The position numbers were made by a program, and so were the translations under genes. The notes beneath the pieces are model-generated. The model was given only the letters and a program-made list of their open reading frames with translations, was not told where the DNA came from and made no database searches. A stretch of DNA of 64,000 nt from Amycolatopsis endophytica (GTDB taxonomy: Bacteria; Actinomycetota; Actinomycetes; Mycobacteriales; Pseudonocardiaceae), in the NCBI RefSeq assembly GCF_013410405.1, contig NZ_JACCFK010000001.1, positions 1,736,001 to 1,800,000 of the forward strand, read 5' to 3'. Below, piece by piece: positions 55,374 through 63,189 of the stretch. How positions within the stretch are numbered: position 1 is the first letter of the stretch; each line of letters opens with the position of its first letter.

Positions 55374-56474
55374 GTGCTCGACTTCATCTACTACCCCGTG
55401 TCCTTCATCCTGTGGTGTTGGCACAAGGTCTTCGGGTTCGTCTTCGGGGCCGACAACGCGATCGCCTGGATCCTCGCGATCATCTTCCTGACGTTCACCG
55501 TCCGCGGCATCATGTTCAAGCCGTTCGTGAACCAGGTCCGGTCGATGAAGAAGATGCAGGAGTTCGCGCCGGAACTGAAGAAGATCCAGAAGAAGTACGC
55601 GAACGACCGGCAGCGCCAGGCCGCGGAGATGCAGAAGCTCCAGAAGGAGCACGGCGTCAACCCGCTGGGCAGCTGTCTGCCGATGCTCCTGCAGATCCCG
55701 GTGTTCATCGGTCTGAACTGGGTGTTGCGTGCGTTCTCGATCCAGCCATCGGACGGCAGCCCGAAGACGGAGAACTACTTCTTCGACCAGGCGGGCGTCG
55801 TCTCCTACACGAACGCCAAGCTGTTCGGTGTCAACATCGGTGACGCCATCCACAACACCTCCATGCTCGGCGGCCAGGGCGGCGGCTGGCACTGGGACGT
55901 GGCGCCGGTCGCGATTCCGCTGATGATCCTCGCGTCGATCCTGACGCACCTGACCGCGCGGCACTCGTCGCAGCGGCAGAACATGAACCCGGACTCCATC
56001 ACGCCGCAGACGGCGATGATGCAGAAGCTGACGATGTACATCTTCCCGCTCGGTGTGCTCGTGTTCGGTGCGTTCTTCCCGATCGGTCTGCTCTTCTACT
56101 GGCTGGCGAACAACGGCTGGACCCTGATGCAGCAGCGTCTGGTTTACACGCGTATCGACAAGGAAGAGGCGGCACGCAAGGCCGAGGCGGCCGAGAAGCG
56201 CAACTCCCTCGCGCCGCGCCCGGGTGCGAAGCCGAAGCCGGGGCAGAAACCGGTGCAGCAGAAGAAGGCCGCGGACGACGGTGACGACACGGCCCCGAAG
56301 CCGGACGGCGAAGGCAAGTCGAGCGGGCAGAAGTCCGGGACGAAGGCGGGTTCGCCGCACCGGTTCGCGCAGCAGGGACAACGCCCGCAGAACGGCTCGG
56401 CGCAGAAGCGCAAGAAGCCTTCGCAGGGCGGCAAGAACTCAGGACAGAAGGGCTCGGGGCAGAAGCGCCGCTGA
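55374..56474 (+). CDS. yidC: Membrane protein insertase YidC
   Basis: A 366-residue Oxa1-family insertase of Gram-positive type (no large periplasmic domain). Five transmembrane helices are visible, including IAWILAIIFLTFTVRGIMF and LPMLLQIPVFIGLNWVLR, with the hydrophilic-groove Arg in the first. A coiled cytoplasmic hairpin lies at 60-95 (MKKMQEFAPELKKIQKKYAN). The C-terminal 75 residues are Lys/Gly/Gln-rich and may contact ribosomes. GTG 55374 has GGAG 7 bases upstream. Confidence 0.97.
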   Translation: MLDFIYYPVSFILWCWHKVFGFVFGADNAIAWILAIIFLTFTVRGIMFKPFVNQVRSMKKMQEFAPELKKIQKKYANDRQRQAAEMQKLQKEHGVNPLGSCLPMLLQIPVFIGLNWVLRAFSIQPSDGSPKTENYFFDQAGVVSYTNAKLFGVNIGDAIHNTSMLGGQGGGWHWDVAPVAIPLMILASILTHLTARHSSQRQNMNPDSITPQTAMMQKLTMYIFPLGVLVFGAFFPIGLLFYWLANNGWTLMQQRLVYTRIDKEEAARKAEAAEKRNSLAPRPGAKPKPGQKPVQQKKAADDGDDTAPKPDGEGKSSGQKSGTKAGSPHRFAQQGQRPQNGSAQKRKKPSQGGKNSGQKGSGQKRR

Positions 56475-56503
56475 GCGCTGGAGCCCGGTGAAAGGAGATG
56501 ACC

Positions 56504-57040
56504 ATGGCGGAGACGGTCGAAGCGATCGACGCCGAAGAAGAGGCACCTGCTGCGGAGGAGACGACCACCTCCGGTGAGGACCTGTTGGTCCGCGAAGGCG
56601 ATATCGCCGGGGACTACCTGGAGCGGCTGCTCGATCTGCTCGACTACGACGGGGACATCGACCTCGACGTGGAAAGCGGCCGGGCGATCGTGAGCATTGA
56701 CGGTGGCGACGATCTGGAGAAGCTCGTCGGCGGTCGCGGCCAGGTGCTGGAAGCGCTGCAGGAGCTGACCCGCCTCGCGGTGCAGCAGGAGACCGGTACC
56801 CGGAGCCGGCTGATGCTCGACATCGCCGGGTGGCGTGCCGGTCGTCGGGCGGAGCTGACCGAGCTCGGCCGGACGACGGCGGAGACGGTGAAGGCGACCG
56901 GCGAGAAGGTGCGGCTGCAGCCGATGAGCCCGTTCGAGCGCAAGGTCGTGCACGACGCGGTAGCGGCCGTGGGTGGCGTGAAGAGTGAGAGCGAGGGCGA
57001 GGAGCCCAAGCGTCGAGTGGTCGTGATGGCGGAGGCGTAG
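56504..57040 (+). CDS. khpB: RNA-binding protein KhpB (Jag)
   Basis: A 178-residue protein with an acidic N terminus, a KH domain (about 45-115, with EKLVGGRGQVLEALQEL) and an R3H domain (about 115-178, ending SPFERKVVHDAV). KhpB partners KhpA in binding mRNAs for cell-division genes and is a PknB-type kinase target in Gram-positives. ATG 56504 is preferred over 56498 because AAAGGAG is then 6 bases upstream. A strong terminator follows. Confidence 0.93.
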   Translation: MAETVEAIDAEEEAPAAEETTTSGEDLLVREGDIAGDYLERLLDLLDYDGDIDLDVESGRAIVSIDGGDDLEKLVGGRGQVLEALQELTRLAVQQETGTRSRLMLDIAGWRAGRRAELTELGRTTAETVKATGEKVRLQPMSPFERKVVHDAVAAVGGVKSESEGEEPKRRVVVMAEA

Positions 57041-57062
57041 TTCCGCCACACCGATCGGATCG

Positions 57063-57095
57063 AGGCGGCCCACTTCGGTGGGCCGCCTTTTTCTT
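57063..57095 (+). terminator. Terminator of the rpmH-khpB operon
   Basis: AGGCGGCCCAC pairs with GTGGGCCGCCT (11 bp) across a TTCG tetraloop, followed by TTTTTCTTT. It starts 22 bp after the khpB stop. This is an ideal intrinsic terminator. Confidence 0.96.
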
Positions 57096-57122
57096 TACCC
57101 TCGGCCCGCGCCGACCGGACGC

Positions 57123-57136
57123 GTTTCACGTGAAAC
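57123..57136. promoter_or_regulatory. parS site 1
   Basis: GTTTCACGTGAAAC is identical to the parS consensus recognised by ParB. It lies between the khpB terminator and rsmG. Confidence 0.93.
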
Positions 57137-57201
57137 CGTCCACAGTTGCGGTCGGCCTCCCCGTGATGATGTTCGCGTCATAGAGAATGGTGGGGTCGGT
57201 C

Positions 57202-57215
57202 GTTTCACGTGAAAC
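57202..57215. promoter_or_regulatory. parS site 2
   Basis: A second perfect GTTTCACGTGAAAC is centred 79 bp from the first and 20 bp upstream of the rsmG GTG. ParB loading here may affect rsmG expression. Confidence 0.93.
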
Positions 57216-57234
57216 GCGGGATGAGGAGTAGCGA

Positions 57235-57885
57235 GTGGTGCCGGAGCCCGAGGTGGCGGGGCGAGTGTTCGGGGACGGTCTCGACAGGGCCGCCGAGTTC
57301 GTGGACATGCTGGAGCGGTCAGGGGTGGAGCGCGGTCTGATCGGACCGCGAGAGGTGGAGCGGCTGTGGGATCGCCATCTGCTCAACTCGGCGGTCGTCG
57401 GGGAGCGGATCGACGCCGGGGTTCGGGTGATCGATGTCGGATCCGGAGCAGGGTTTCCCGGGGTCCCGCTCGCGATCGCGCGGCCTGATCTCGACGTCGT
57501 CCTCGTCGAGCCGATGGCGAGGCGCGCCGACTGGCTGAACGAAGTCGTCGAGACCCTCGAACTGGATGTCACCGTGGAGCGCGGCCGGGCCGAGGAAAAG
57601 GTGCTCCGGAAGCGAGTGGGTCTCGCCGACGTGGTCACCTCCCGTGCGGTGGCGCCGCTCGCACGTTTGGCGGGTTGGTGCCTCCCCCTTGTTCGCGAGG
57701 GTGGCATGATGCTCGCAGTCAAGGGTGCGAGTGCCCGCGACGAAGTTGCCCGTGATGCGACGGCGGTGGCCCGCGTCGGTGGGGGTGTTCCCACGGTCTC
57801 TGAATGCGGGGTCGGTGTGCTCGAAACGCCGACGACCGTGGTTCGGGTCGAGCGAAGTGTTCGTCGGCCACGGCGCGCGGGATGA
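57235..57885 (+). CDS. rsmG: 16S rRNA (guanine527-N7)-methyltransferase RsmG
   Basis: A 216-residue SAM-dependent methyltransferase that modifies G527 of 16S rRNA. Signatures are ERLWDRHLLNSAVV, the SAM loop VIDVGSGAGFPGVPLAI and VTSRAVAPLARLAGW. GTG 57235 has GAGGAG 6 bases upstream. Loss of RsmG confers low-level streptomycin resistance in related bacteria. The C-terminal basic tail is short. It precedes parA by 90 bp that contain parS. Confidence 0.96.
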   Translation: MVPEPEVAGRVFGDGLDRAAEFVDMLERSGVERGLIGPREVERLWDRHLLNSAVVGERIDAGVRVIDVGSGAGFPGVPLAIARPDLDVVLVEPMARRADWLNEVVETLELDVTVERGRAEEKVLRKRVGLADVVTSRAVAPLARLAGWCLPLVREGGMMLAVKGASARDEVARDATAVARVGGGVPTVSECGVGVLETPTTVVRVERSVRRPRRAG

Positions 57886-57927
57886 CAAGATGGCTTGTGG
57901 AGGCCAGATCAGCATGAAGCGACCCAT

Positions 57928-57941
57928 GTTCCACGTGAAAC
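57928..57941. promoter_or_regulatory. parS site 3
   Basis: GTTCCACGTGAAAC differs from the parS consensus at one position. It lies 35 bp upstream of the parA start. Confidence 0.85.
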
Positions 57942-57975
57942 CAGCAGTGTCGATTGCGGAAAGGTGGCTCGGCCG

Positions 57976-58878
57976 GTGACCCCGCCTGCGTCAGACTGGA
58001 CCCCCATTGCCGAAGAGGCCGAGCGTGCTGCCCGCGTGCTGCACCCGGAACCCAACTCCCTCCCCCAGCCCGATCAGCGCCGTGTCCTGACCGTCGCCAA
58101 CCAGAAGGGCGGCGTCGGCAAGACGACCAGCGCCGTCAACCTCGCGGCAGCCCTCGCGGTGCACGGCCTCAAAACCCTCGTCATCGACCTCGACCCGCAG
58201 GGCAACGCCAGCACCGCGCTCAACGTGGACCACCGCTCGGGCACGCCGTCCATCTACGACGTGCTCCTCGGCGACCTCCCGCTCGGGGAGGCGATGGCGG
58301 TCAGCGAAAGCTCGCCCAACCTGTTCTGCGTGCCCGCCACGATCGACTTGGCCGGTGCCGAGATCGAGCTTGTCGAGATGGCCTCCCGCGAGTCCCGGCT
58401 CAAGGAGGCGCTCGCCGGGGACGTCGTCGATGAGCTCGGGATGGACTACGTCTTCATCGACTGCCCGCCCTCGCTCGGCCTCCTCACGGTCAACGCCATG
58501 GTCGCGGCTCGCGAGGTCCTCATCCCGATCCAGTGCGAGTACTACGCGCTCGAAGGTCTCGGCCAGCTCCTCAGCAATATCGAGCTGGTGCAGAAGCACC
58601 TCAACCCGGCGCTGTCCGTCTCGACGATCCTCCTCACCATGTACGACGGTCGCACCAAGCTGGCCGACCAGGTGACCGCCGAGGTGCGCGACCACTTCGG
58701 TGACGTCGTCCTCAAGACCGTCATCCCCCGCAACGTGAAGGTGTCCGAGGCACCCAGCTACGGCCAGACCGTGCTGGCGTACGACCCCGGTTCGCGAGGT
58801 GCGATGAGCTACGTCGACGCGGCTCGGGAGATCGCCGAGCGCGGCAGCAGCAACGGATCGAGGAGGGGCACGTTATGA
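57976..58878 (+). CDS. parA: Chromosome partitioning ATPase ParA
   Basis: A 300-residue deviant-Walker ATPase. The P-loop [20 protein letters not shown], switch DLDPQGNAS and [15 protein letters not shown] are intact. It pulls ParB-parS complexes along the nucleoid. GTG 57976 is chosen because the open frame above it includes parS and has no start signal. Its stop overlaps parB (ATGA). Confidence 0.96.
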   Translation: MTPPASDWTPIAEEAERAARVLHPEPNSLPQPDQRRVLTVANQKGGVGKTTSAVNLAAALAVHGLKTLVIDLDPQGNASTALNVDHRSGTPSIYDVLLGDLPLGEAMAVSESSPNLFCVPATIDLAGAEIELVEMASRESRLKEALAGDVVDELGMDYVFIDCPPSLGLLTVNAMVAAREVLIPIQCEYYALEGLGQLLSNIELVQKHLNPALSVSTILLTMYDGRTKLADQVTAEVRDHFGDVVLKTVIPRNVKVSEAPSYGQTVLAYDPGSRGAMSYVDAAREIAERGSSNGSRRGTL

Positions 58879-59873
58879 CCGAACGCAGGGGTGGTCTGGG
58901 GCGCGGCCTGGCCGCGCTGATCCCGACCGGGCCGCCCGCAGGCGAGACCCCCAGCGCCCCGGCGCGCGCGGAGACACCAGCGCGCAACGGTGAGAAGGAC
59001 TGGTTCGCGGCCAACAGTGAGGTCGTCCCCAGCGGCGAGGTGGCCGGTGCCGTCTACCGCGAGATCCCGACCAGTGCCGTCAAGCCGAACCCGAAGCAGC
59101 CGCGTTCGGTCTTCGACGAGGACGCGCTCGCCGAGCTGGAGCACTCGATCCGCGAGTTCGGCCTCATGCAGCCGATCGTGGTCCGGGAGCTCGGCGACGG
59201 CGAGTACGAGCTCGTCATGGGCGAGCGCCGGCTCCGCGCGACCCAGCGCGCCGAGCTGGAGAACATTCCGGCCATCGTCCGGCAGACCGCCGATGAGGCG
59301 ATGCTGCGCGACGCCCTGCTGGAGAACATCCACCGGGTCCAGCTGAACCCGCTCGAAGAGGCGGCCGCCTACCAGCAGCTGCTCGACGAGTTCGAGGTGA
59401 CCCACGAGGAGCTGGCCTCCCGCATCGGCCGCAGCCGTCCCGTCATCACCAACACGATCCGTCTGCTGAAGCTGCCCCTCCCCGTCCAGCGGCGCGTCGC
59501 GGCCGGGGTCCTCTCGGCCGGGCACGCCCGCGCGCTGCTCTCGCTTGAGGACCCGGAGGCGCAGGAGGAGCTGGCGACGCGGATCGTGGCGGAGGGGCTG
59601 TCGGTCCGCGCGACCGAGGAGGCGGTGACGCTCAAGAAGAGCGAGGCGCCCGCCAAGCCGAAGGCCGCTCCCCGGAAGGCGATGCAGGCGCCGGGTCTCC
59701 AGGATCTGGCGAACCGGCTGTCGGACACCTTCGACACCCGGGTCAAGGTCGACCTCGGCCGCCGCAAGGGACGCATTGTCGTCGAGTTCGGCTCGGTCGA
59801 CGATCTGGAGCGAATCGTCGCCATCATGGACCCGAATCGGGCAAATCAGGCGGTCAAAACCGATGAGGAATGA
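58875..59873 (+). CDS. parB: Chromosome partitioning protein ParB
   Basis: A 332-residue CTPase and DNA-binding clamp. It begins [17 protein letters not shown], an N-terminal ParA-contact motif. The CTP-binding domain has [10 protein letters not shown] and GERRLRATQ, the helix-turn-helix has [20 protein letters not shown], and a C-terminal dimerisation domain follows. It loads at the parS sites 1-2 kb upstream. A terminator follows. Confidence 0.97.
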   Translation: MTERRGGLGRGLAALIPTGPPAGETPSAPARAETPARNGEKDWFAANSEVVPSGEVAGAVYREIPTSAVKPNPKQPRSVFDEDALAELEHSIREFGLMQPIVVRELGDGEYELVMGERRLRATQRAELENIPAIVRQTADEAMLRDALLENIHRVQLNPLEEAAAYQQLLDEFEVTHEELASRIGRSRPVITNTIRLLKLPLPVQRRVAAGVLSAGHARALLSLEDPEAQEELATRIVAEGLSVRATEEAVTLKKSEAPAKPKAAPRKAMQAPGLQDLANRLSDTFDTRVKVDLGRRKGRIVVEFGSVDDLERIVAIMDPNRANQAVKTDEE

Positions 59874-59913
59874 CACCAGGTCGTTTCGTCACGGTGATGA
59901 TTTGATCTGACAA

Positions 59914-59954
59914 CACTGAGGGCCACCTCCCCCACGGGAAGGTGGCCCTCAGTG
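59914..59954. terminator. Bidirectional terminator after parB
   Basis: CACTGAGGGCCACCT at 59914-59928 pairs with AGGTGGCCCTCAGTG at 59940-59954 across an 11-base loop. It lies between convergent parB and the ligase gene and could serve both. Confidence 0.8.
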
Positions 59955-59968
59955 GTTCTGGAGCAGCG

Positions 59969-60919
59969 TCAGCCGGACCGGCGGATCGCCCGGCTGACCA
60001 GATCGGCGAACACCGCGCCCAGCGACGCCCCGGAGGTCTCGATCGCCATCGGTACCGTCGAGGTCTCGGTGAGTCCGGGCGACGAATTCACTTCGAGGAA
60101 GTAGACCGTCCCATCGGCGGCGACGATCGCGTCCGTGCGCGAGATGTCCCGCAGACCGAGCAGCCGGTGCGCGGCGACGGCCAGCTCACCGACCGCCTTC
60201 GCGGACTCCTCCGGCAGCCGTGCAGGCGCGAAGAAGTCGGTCAGCCCGGCGGTGTAGCGCGAGGTGTAGTCGTACACGCCGCTCTCCGGCACGATCTCCA
60301 CGGCGGGCAGCGCCTCCGGCTCACCGTCCCGCTCCACGACCGCCACCGCGACCTCGACACCTTCGACCAGCCGCTCGGCCAGGACGGTGTCGCCGTAGGC
60401 GAAACAGCCGACCATCGCCGCGGGCAGTTCGGACGCGTCCCGCACCACTTGGGCGCCGAGGGCCGAGCCACCCTGGTCGGGCTTGAGGATCAGGGGCAAC
60501 CCGAGGTGGTCCACGATCGCGTCGAGCACACCCTGCGCGCCCAGCTCGCGGAACGTGCTGTGCGGGAGCACGACCCATTCCGGCGTCGCGTACCCGGCGG
60601 CGGACAGCAGCGCCTTCGCGGTCGGCTTGTCCCAGGCCCGGCGGCAGCTGTGCGAGCTGGTGCCGACGTAGGGCACCCGCAGCATCTCCAGGACGGCCTG
60701 AACCGACCCGTTCTCCCCCTGGCCCCCGTGCAGGGCCACGACGGCCGCGTCGGGGCGCTCGGACCGCAACCGGTCGAGCAGGCCGGAGTCGGTGTCCCAC
60801 TCCTCGACGGTCAGGCCCTGCTCCCGCAGCGCGGCGGACAGCCTGCGGCCGGACCGCAGCGAGACATCGCGCTCATGCGAAAGCCCGCCGGCGAGAACGG
60901 CGACGGTCGGCTCAACCAC
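59969..60919 (-). CDS. D-alanine--D-alanine ligase-like ATP-grasp protein
   Basis: A 316-residue ATP-grasp enzyme. It shows VAVLAGGLSHERDVSLRSG, LHGGQGENGSVQ, KPDQGGSALG, DFFAPARLPE and FLEVNSSPGLTETS, covering the D-Ala-D-Ala ligase pattern, including the Ser and Asn near the end. Length is slightly short for Ddl, and a second Ddl is likely elsewhere in such genomes, so the substrate may differ. The GTG has a weak upstream signal. Confidence 0.88.
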   Translation of the reverse strand: MVEPTVAVLAGGLSHERDVSLRSGRRLSAALREQGLTVEEWDTDSGLLDRLRSERPDAAVVALHGGQGENGSVQAVLEMLRVPYVGTSSHSCRRAWDKPTAKALLSAAGYATPEWVVLPHSTFRELGAQGVLDAIVDHLGLPLILKPDQGGSALGAQVVRDASELPAAMVGCFAYGDTVLAERLVEGVEVAVAVVERDGEPEALPAVEIVPESGVYDYTSRYTAGLTDFFAPARLPEESAKAVGELAVAAHRLLGLRDISRTDAIVAADGTVYFLEVNSSPGLTETSTVPMAIETSGASLGAVFADLVSRAIRRSG

Positions 60920-60969
60920 GCCGGCACTCTCCTCAATCTACTGTCTGAAGTGGACGAACAGCGCGGCGA

Positions 60970-62283
60970 TCAGGCGGTGTCCGGCGACGGTGTCTCCGGC
61001 CCCGGGATCGCTCGCATGTTCACGTTACCGAACGTGCGCACCAGGTCCATTTCGGACTCGAGCACCGCGGCCAGTCGCCGCACGCCCTCCTTGATCCGCT
61101 CGGGTGTCGGGTAGCAGTACGACAGGCGCATCTGCCTGCTGCCGAAACCGTCGGCGTAGAAACCGGTTCCCGACGCGTACGCGACCCGGGCCGTGACCGC
61201 GCGCGGCAGCATCGCCTTGGTGTCGACGCCCTCCGGCACGGTCACCCACACGTAGAACCCGCCGTCGGGATGCGTCCAGCTGCAGCCCGCGGGCAGGTGC
61301 TGTTCGAGGGCGGAGATCATCGCGTCCCGCCGCTCCCGGTAGTTCTCGCGGAAGGTCTTGATCTGGCCCTTCCAGTCGTGCGTGGCGAGGTACCGCGACA
61401 CGATCATCTGGTTGAACGTCGGCGGGCACAGGGTGGCCGACTCCGCGGCCAGCACCAGCTTCTCCCGCACCGCGTGCGGCGCGAGCACCCAGCCGACCCG
61501 CAGGCCCGAGGCGAACGTCTTGGAGAACGAGCCCAGGTACACGACGTTGTCGGGGTCGAGCGAGCGCAGCGCGGGGTAGGTCTGGCCGTCGAAGCCGAGC
61601 AGCCCGTACGGGTTGTCCTCGACGACCAGCACACCGTGCGCCCGGCAGATGGCCAGGATCTCGGCGCGCCGCTCGACCGCCAGTGTCACGCCGGCGGGGT
61701 TGTGGAAGTTCGGGATCGTGTACAGGAACTTGACGCGCTGACCGGCCCGCTCGGCGGCCGCGAGCGCCTCCCGCAGCGCCTCCGGGACCAGGCCCTGGTC
61801 ATCCATCACGACGTGCACGACCTTGGCCTGGTACGCGGCGAAGGAGCCGAGCGCGCCCACGTAGGAGGGGCCCTCGGCCAGCACGATGTCGCCGGGGTCG
61901 CAGAACAGCCGGGTGACCATGTCCAGGCCCATCTGGGAGCCCACGGTCACCACGACGTCGTCGGAGTGCGCGGCGATGCCCTCCATCGCCATGACCTCGC
62001 AGATCTGCTCCCGCAGCACGGGCACGCCCTGCGCGGAGCCGTACTGGAGGGCGACCAGGCCGTCCTCGGCGATGATCTCCCCGATCTGCGAGGAGAGACT
62101 GTCCAGCGGGAGGGCGGCGAGGTTCGGCATGCCACCCGCGAGCGAGACCACCTCGGGCCGGCTCGCCACCGCGAAGAGCGCTCGGATCTCCGAGGCCGTC
62201 ATGCCTGCCGTGCGGGCGGCGTAACGGGCGAGGTGGGGATCGAGGTCGCGGCGGCCGGTGTGCTCGGGTGGGTTCGCAGTCAT
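60970..62283 (-). CDS. PLP-dependent aminotransferase, class I/II
   Basis: A 437-residue fold-type I aminotransferase of the 2-aminoadipate/LysN or MocR-core type. It contains VSLAGGMPNLAALP, YGSAQGVPVLREQI, the PLP-lysine in LGSFSKTFASGLRVGW and NFHNPAGVTL. ATG 62283 is used; the frame is open upstream to 62367 but lacks support. It lies 50 bp past the ligase-like gene start on the same strand. The amino donor and keto acid are unknown. Confidence 0.9.
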   Translation of the reverse strand: MTANPPEHTGRRDLDPHLARYAARTAGMTASEIRALFAVASRPEVVSLAGGMPNLAALPLDSLSSQIGEIIAEDGLVALQYGSAQGVPVLREQICEVMAMEGIAAHSDDVVVTVGSQMGLDMVTRLFCDPGDIVLAEGPSYVGALGSFAAYQAKVVHVVMDDQGLVPEALREALAAAERAGQRVKFLYTIPNFHNPAGVTLAVERRAEILAICRAHGVLVVEDNPYGLLGFDGQTYPALRSLDPDNVVYLGSFSKTFASGLRVGWVLAPHAVREKLVLAAESATLCPPTFNQMIVSRYLATHDWKGQIKTFRENYRERRDAMISALEQHLPAGCSWTHPDGGFYVWVTVPEGVDTKAMLPRAVTARVAYASGTGFYADGFGSRQMRLSYCYPTPERIKEGVRRLAAVLESEMDLVRTFGNVNMRAIPGPETPSPDTA

Positions 62284-62463
62284 CGCACTTCGCTTGCTGT
62301 CGATGGTCAGTTTCTCGAGTGTAACCACTCGTCCTTGTGATATTCCCGGCCTTTCGGCGTGGGTCACAGCCGCCTATTCTCGGAGACGGCCGAGCAGGCT
62401 GCGTGGATGTCTCACGCCCTGCGATCAGTCGGGCCTGCCGTGACGAATCCGGGGAGGGATCAG

Positions 62464-63111
62464 GTGTCACGTCGCGTCGTGGGTGTCACCCTCGACAACC
62501 TGGAACACCTGCCCAAGCAGTGCCGCCGGTGCGTGTACTGGGAGCTCGCACCGCACCTGCGCGCGCAGGCGGAGGAGTTCGGCCAGACCGAGGTCGAGAA
62601 GGAAGCCTGGGTCTCCTCCGTGCTGCTGGAGTGGGGTGCCTGCGGCCGGATGATCTACAGCGACACGCTGCCCGTCGGGTTCGTGCTGTACGCGCCGCCC
62701 AACCTGGTGCCGCGGTCGATCGCGTTCCCCACGTCCCCGCCGAGCGCCGACGCGGTCCTGCTGACCAGTTTCCACGTGCTGCCGGAGTTCCGCGGCGGCG
62801 GTCTGGGCCGCACGCTCATCCAGGCGGTCGCGAAGGACATGACGCGCCGCGGTGTGCGCGCGATCGAGGCGTTCGGCGACGCGAGGCCGGACGACGCCGA
62901 CAACGAGTTGCTGGGCCACACCTGCGTGGTTCCCGCCGACTTCCTGACCGCGGTCGGGTTCAAGACCGTGCGGCCGCACCCCAAGTGGCCCCGGCTGCGC
63001 CTGGAGCTGCGGTCGGCGCTGTCCTGGAAGGAAGACGTCGAAGCGGCCCTCGAACGGCTTCTGGGCCAGGTGAGCATCACCACCGCGGAGCCCAGCACGG
63101 CGCGCGCCTAG
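62464..63111 (+). CDS. GNAT-family N-acetyltransferase
   Basis: A 215-residue acetyltransferase, at the Rv3916c position next to cwlM. The acetyl-CoA loop is VLPEFRGGGLGRTLIQAV. An N-terminal QCRRCVYWEL with paired cysteines may bind metal. GTG 62464 has GGGGAGGG about 9 bases upstream; the frame is open above. The substrate is unknown. Its end is 6 bp from the DnaA-box inverted repeat. Confidence 0.85.
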   Translation: MSRRVVGVTLDNLEHLPKQCRRCVYWELAPHLRAQAEEFGQTEVEKEAWVSSVLLEWGACGRMIYSDTLPVGFVLYAPPNLVPRSIAFPTSPPSADAVLLTSFHVLPEFRGGGLGRTLIQAVAKDMTRRGVRAIEAFGDARPDDADNELLGHTCVVPADFLTAVGFKTVRPHPKWPRLRLELRSALSWKEDVEAALERLLGQVSITTAEPSTARA

Positions 63112-63116
63112 CCGAG

Positions 63117-63175
63117 TTATCCACAGAATTCGTCCACAAGCAGGGGTTGTCCACAGGATGTTGTGGACAACCCCT
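63117..63175. promoter_or_regulatory. DnaA-box cluster inside a perfect inverted repeat
   Basis: TTATCCACA (63117-63125, perfect), TCGTCCACA (63130-63138), TTGTCCACA (63147-63155, perfect) and TGTGGACAA (63162-63170, perfect, reverse) lie in 54 bp between convergent genes. The last two are part of a perfect 14-bp inverted repeat, 63142-63155 with 63162-63175, loop GGATGT. It could terminate transcription and bind DnaA. Confidence 0.75.
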
Positions 63176-63189
63176 CTTGAGCGTCTGGG

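Noticed and set aside
57895..57975. N-terminal extension of ParA
   Set aside because: The sequence contains parS and no start signal; ParA families begin after it.
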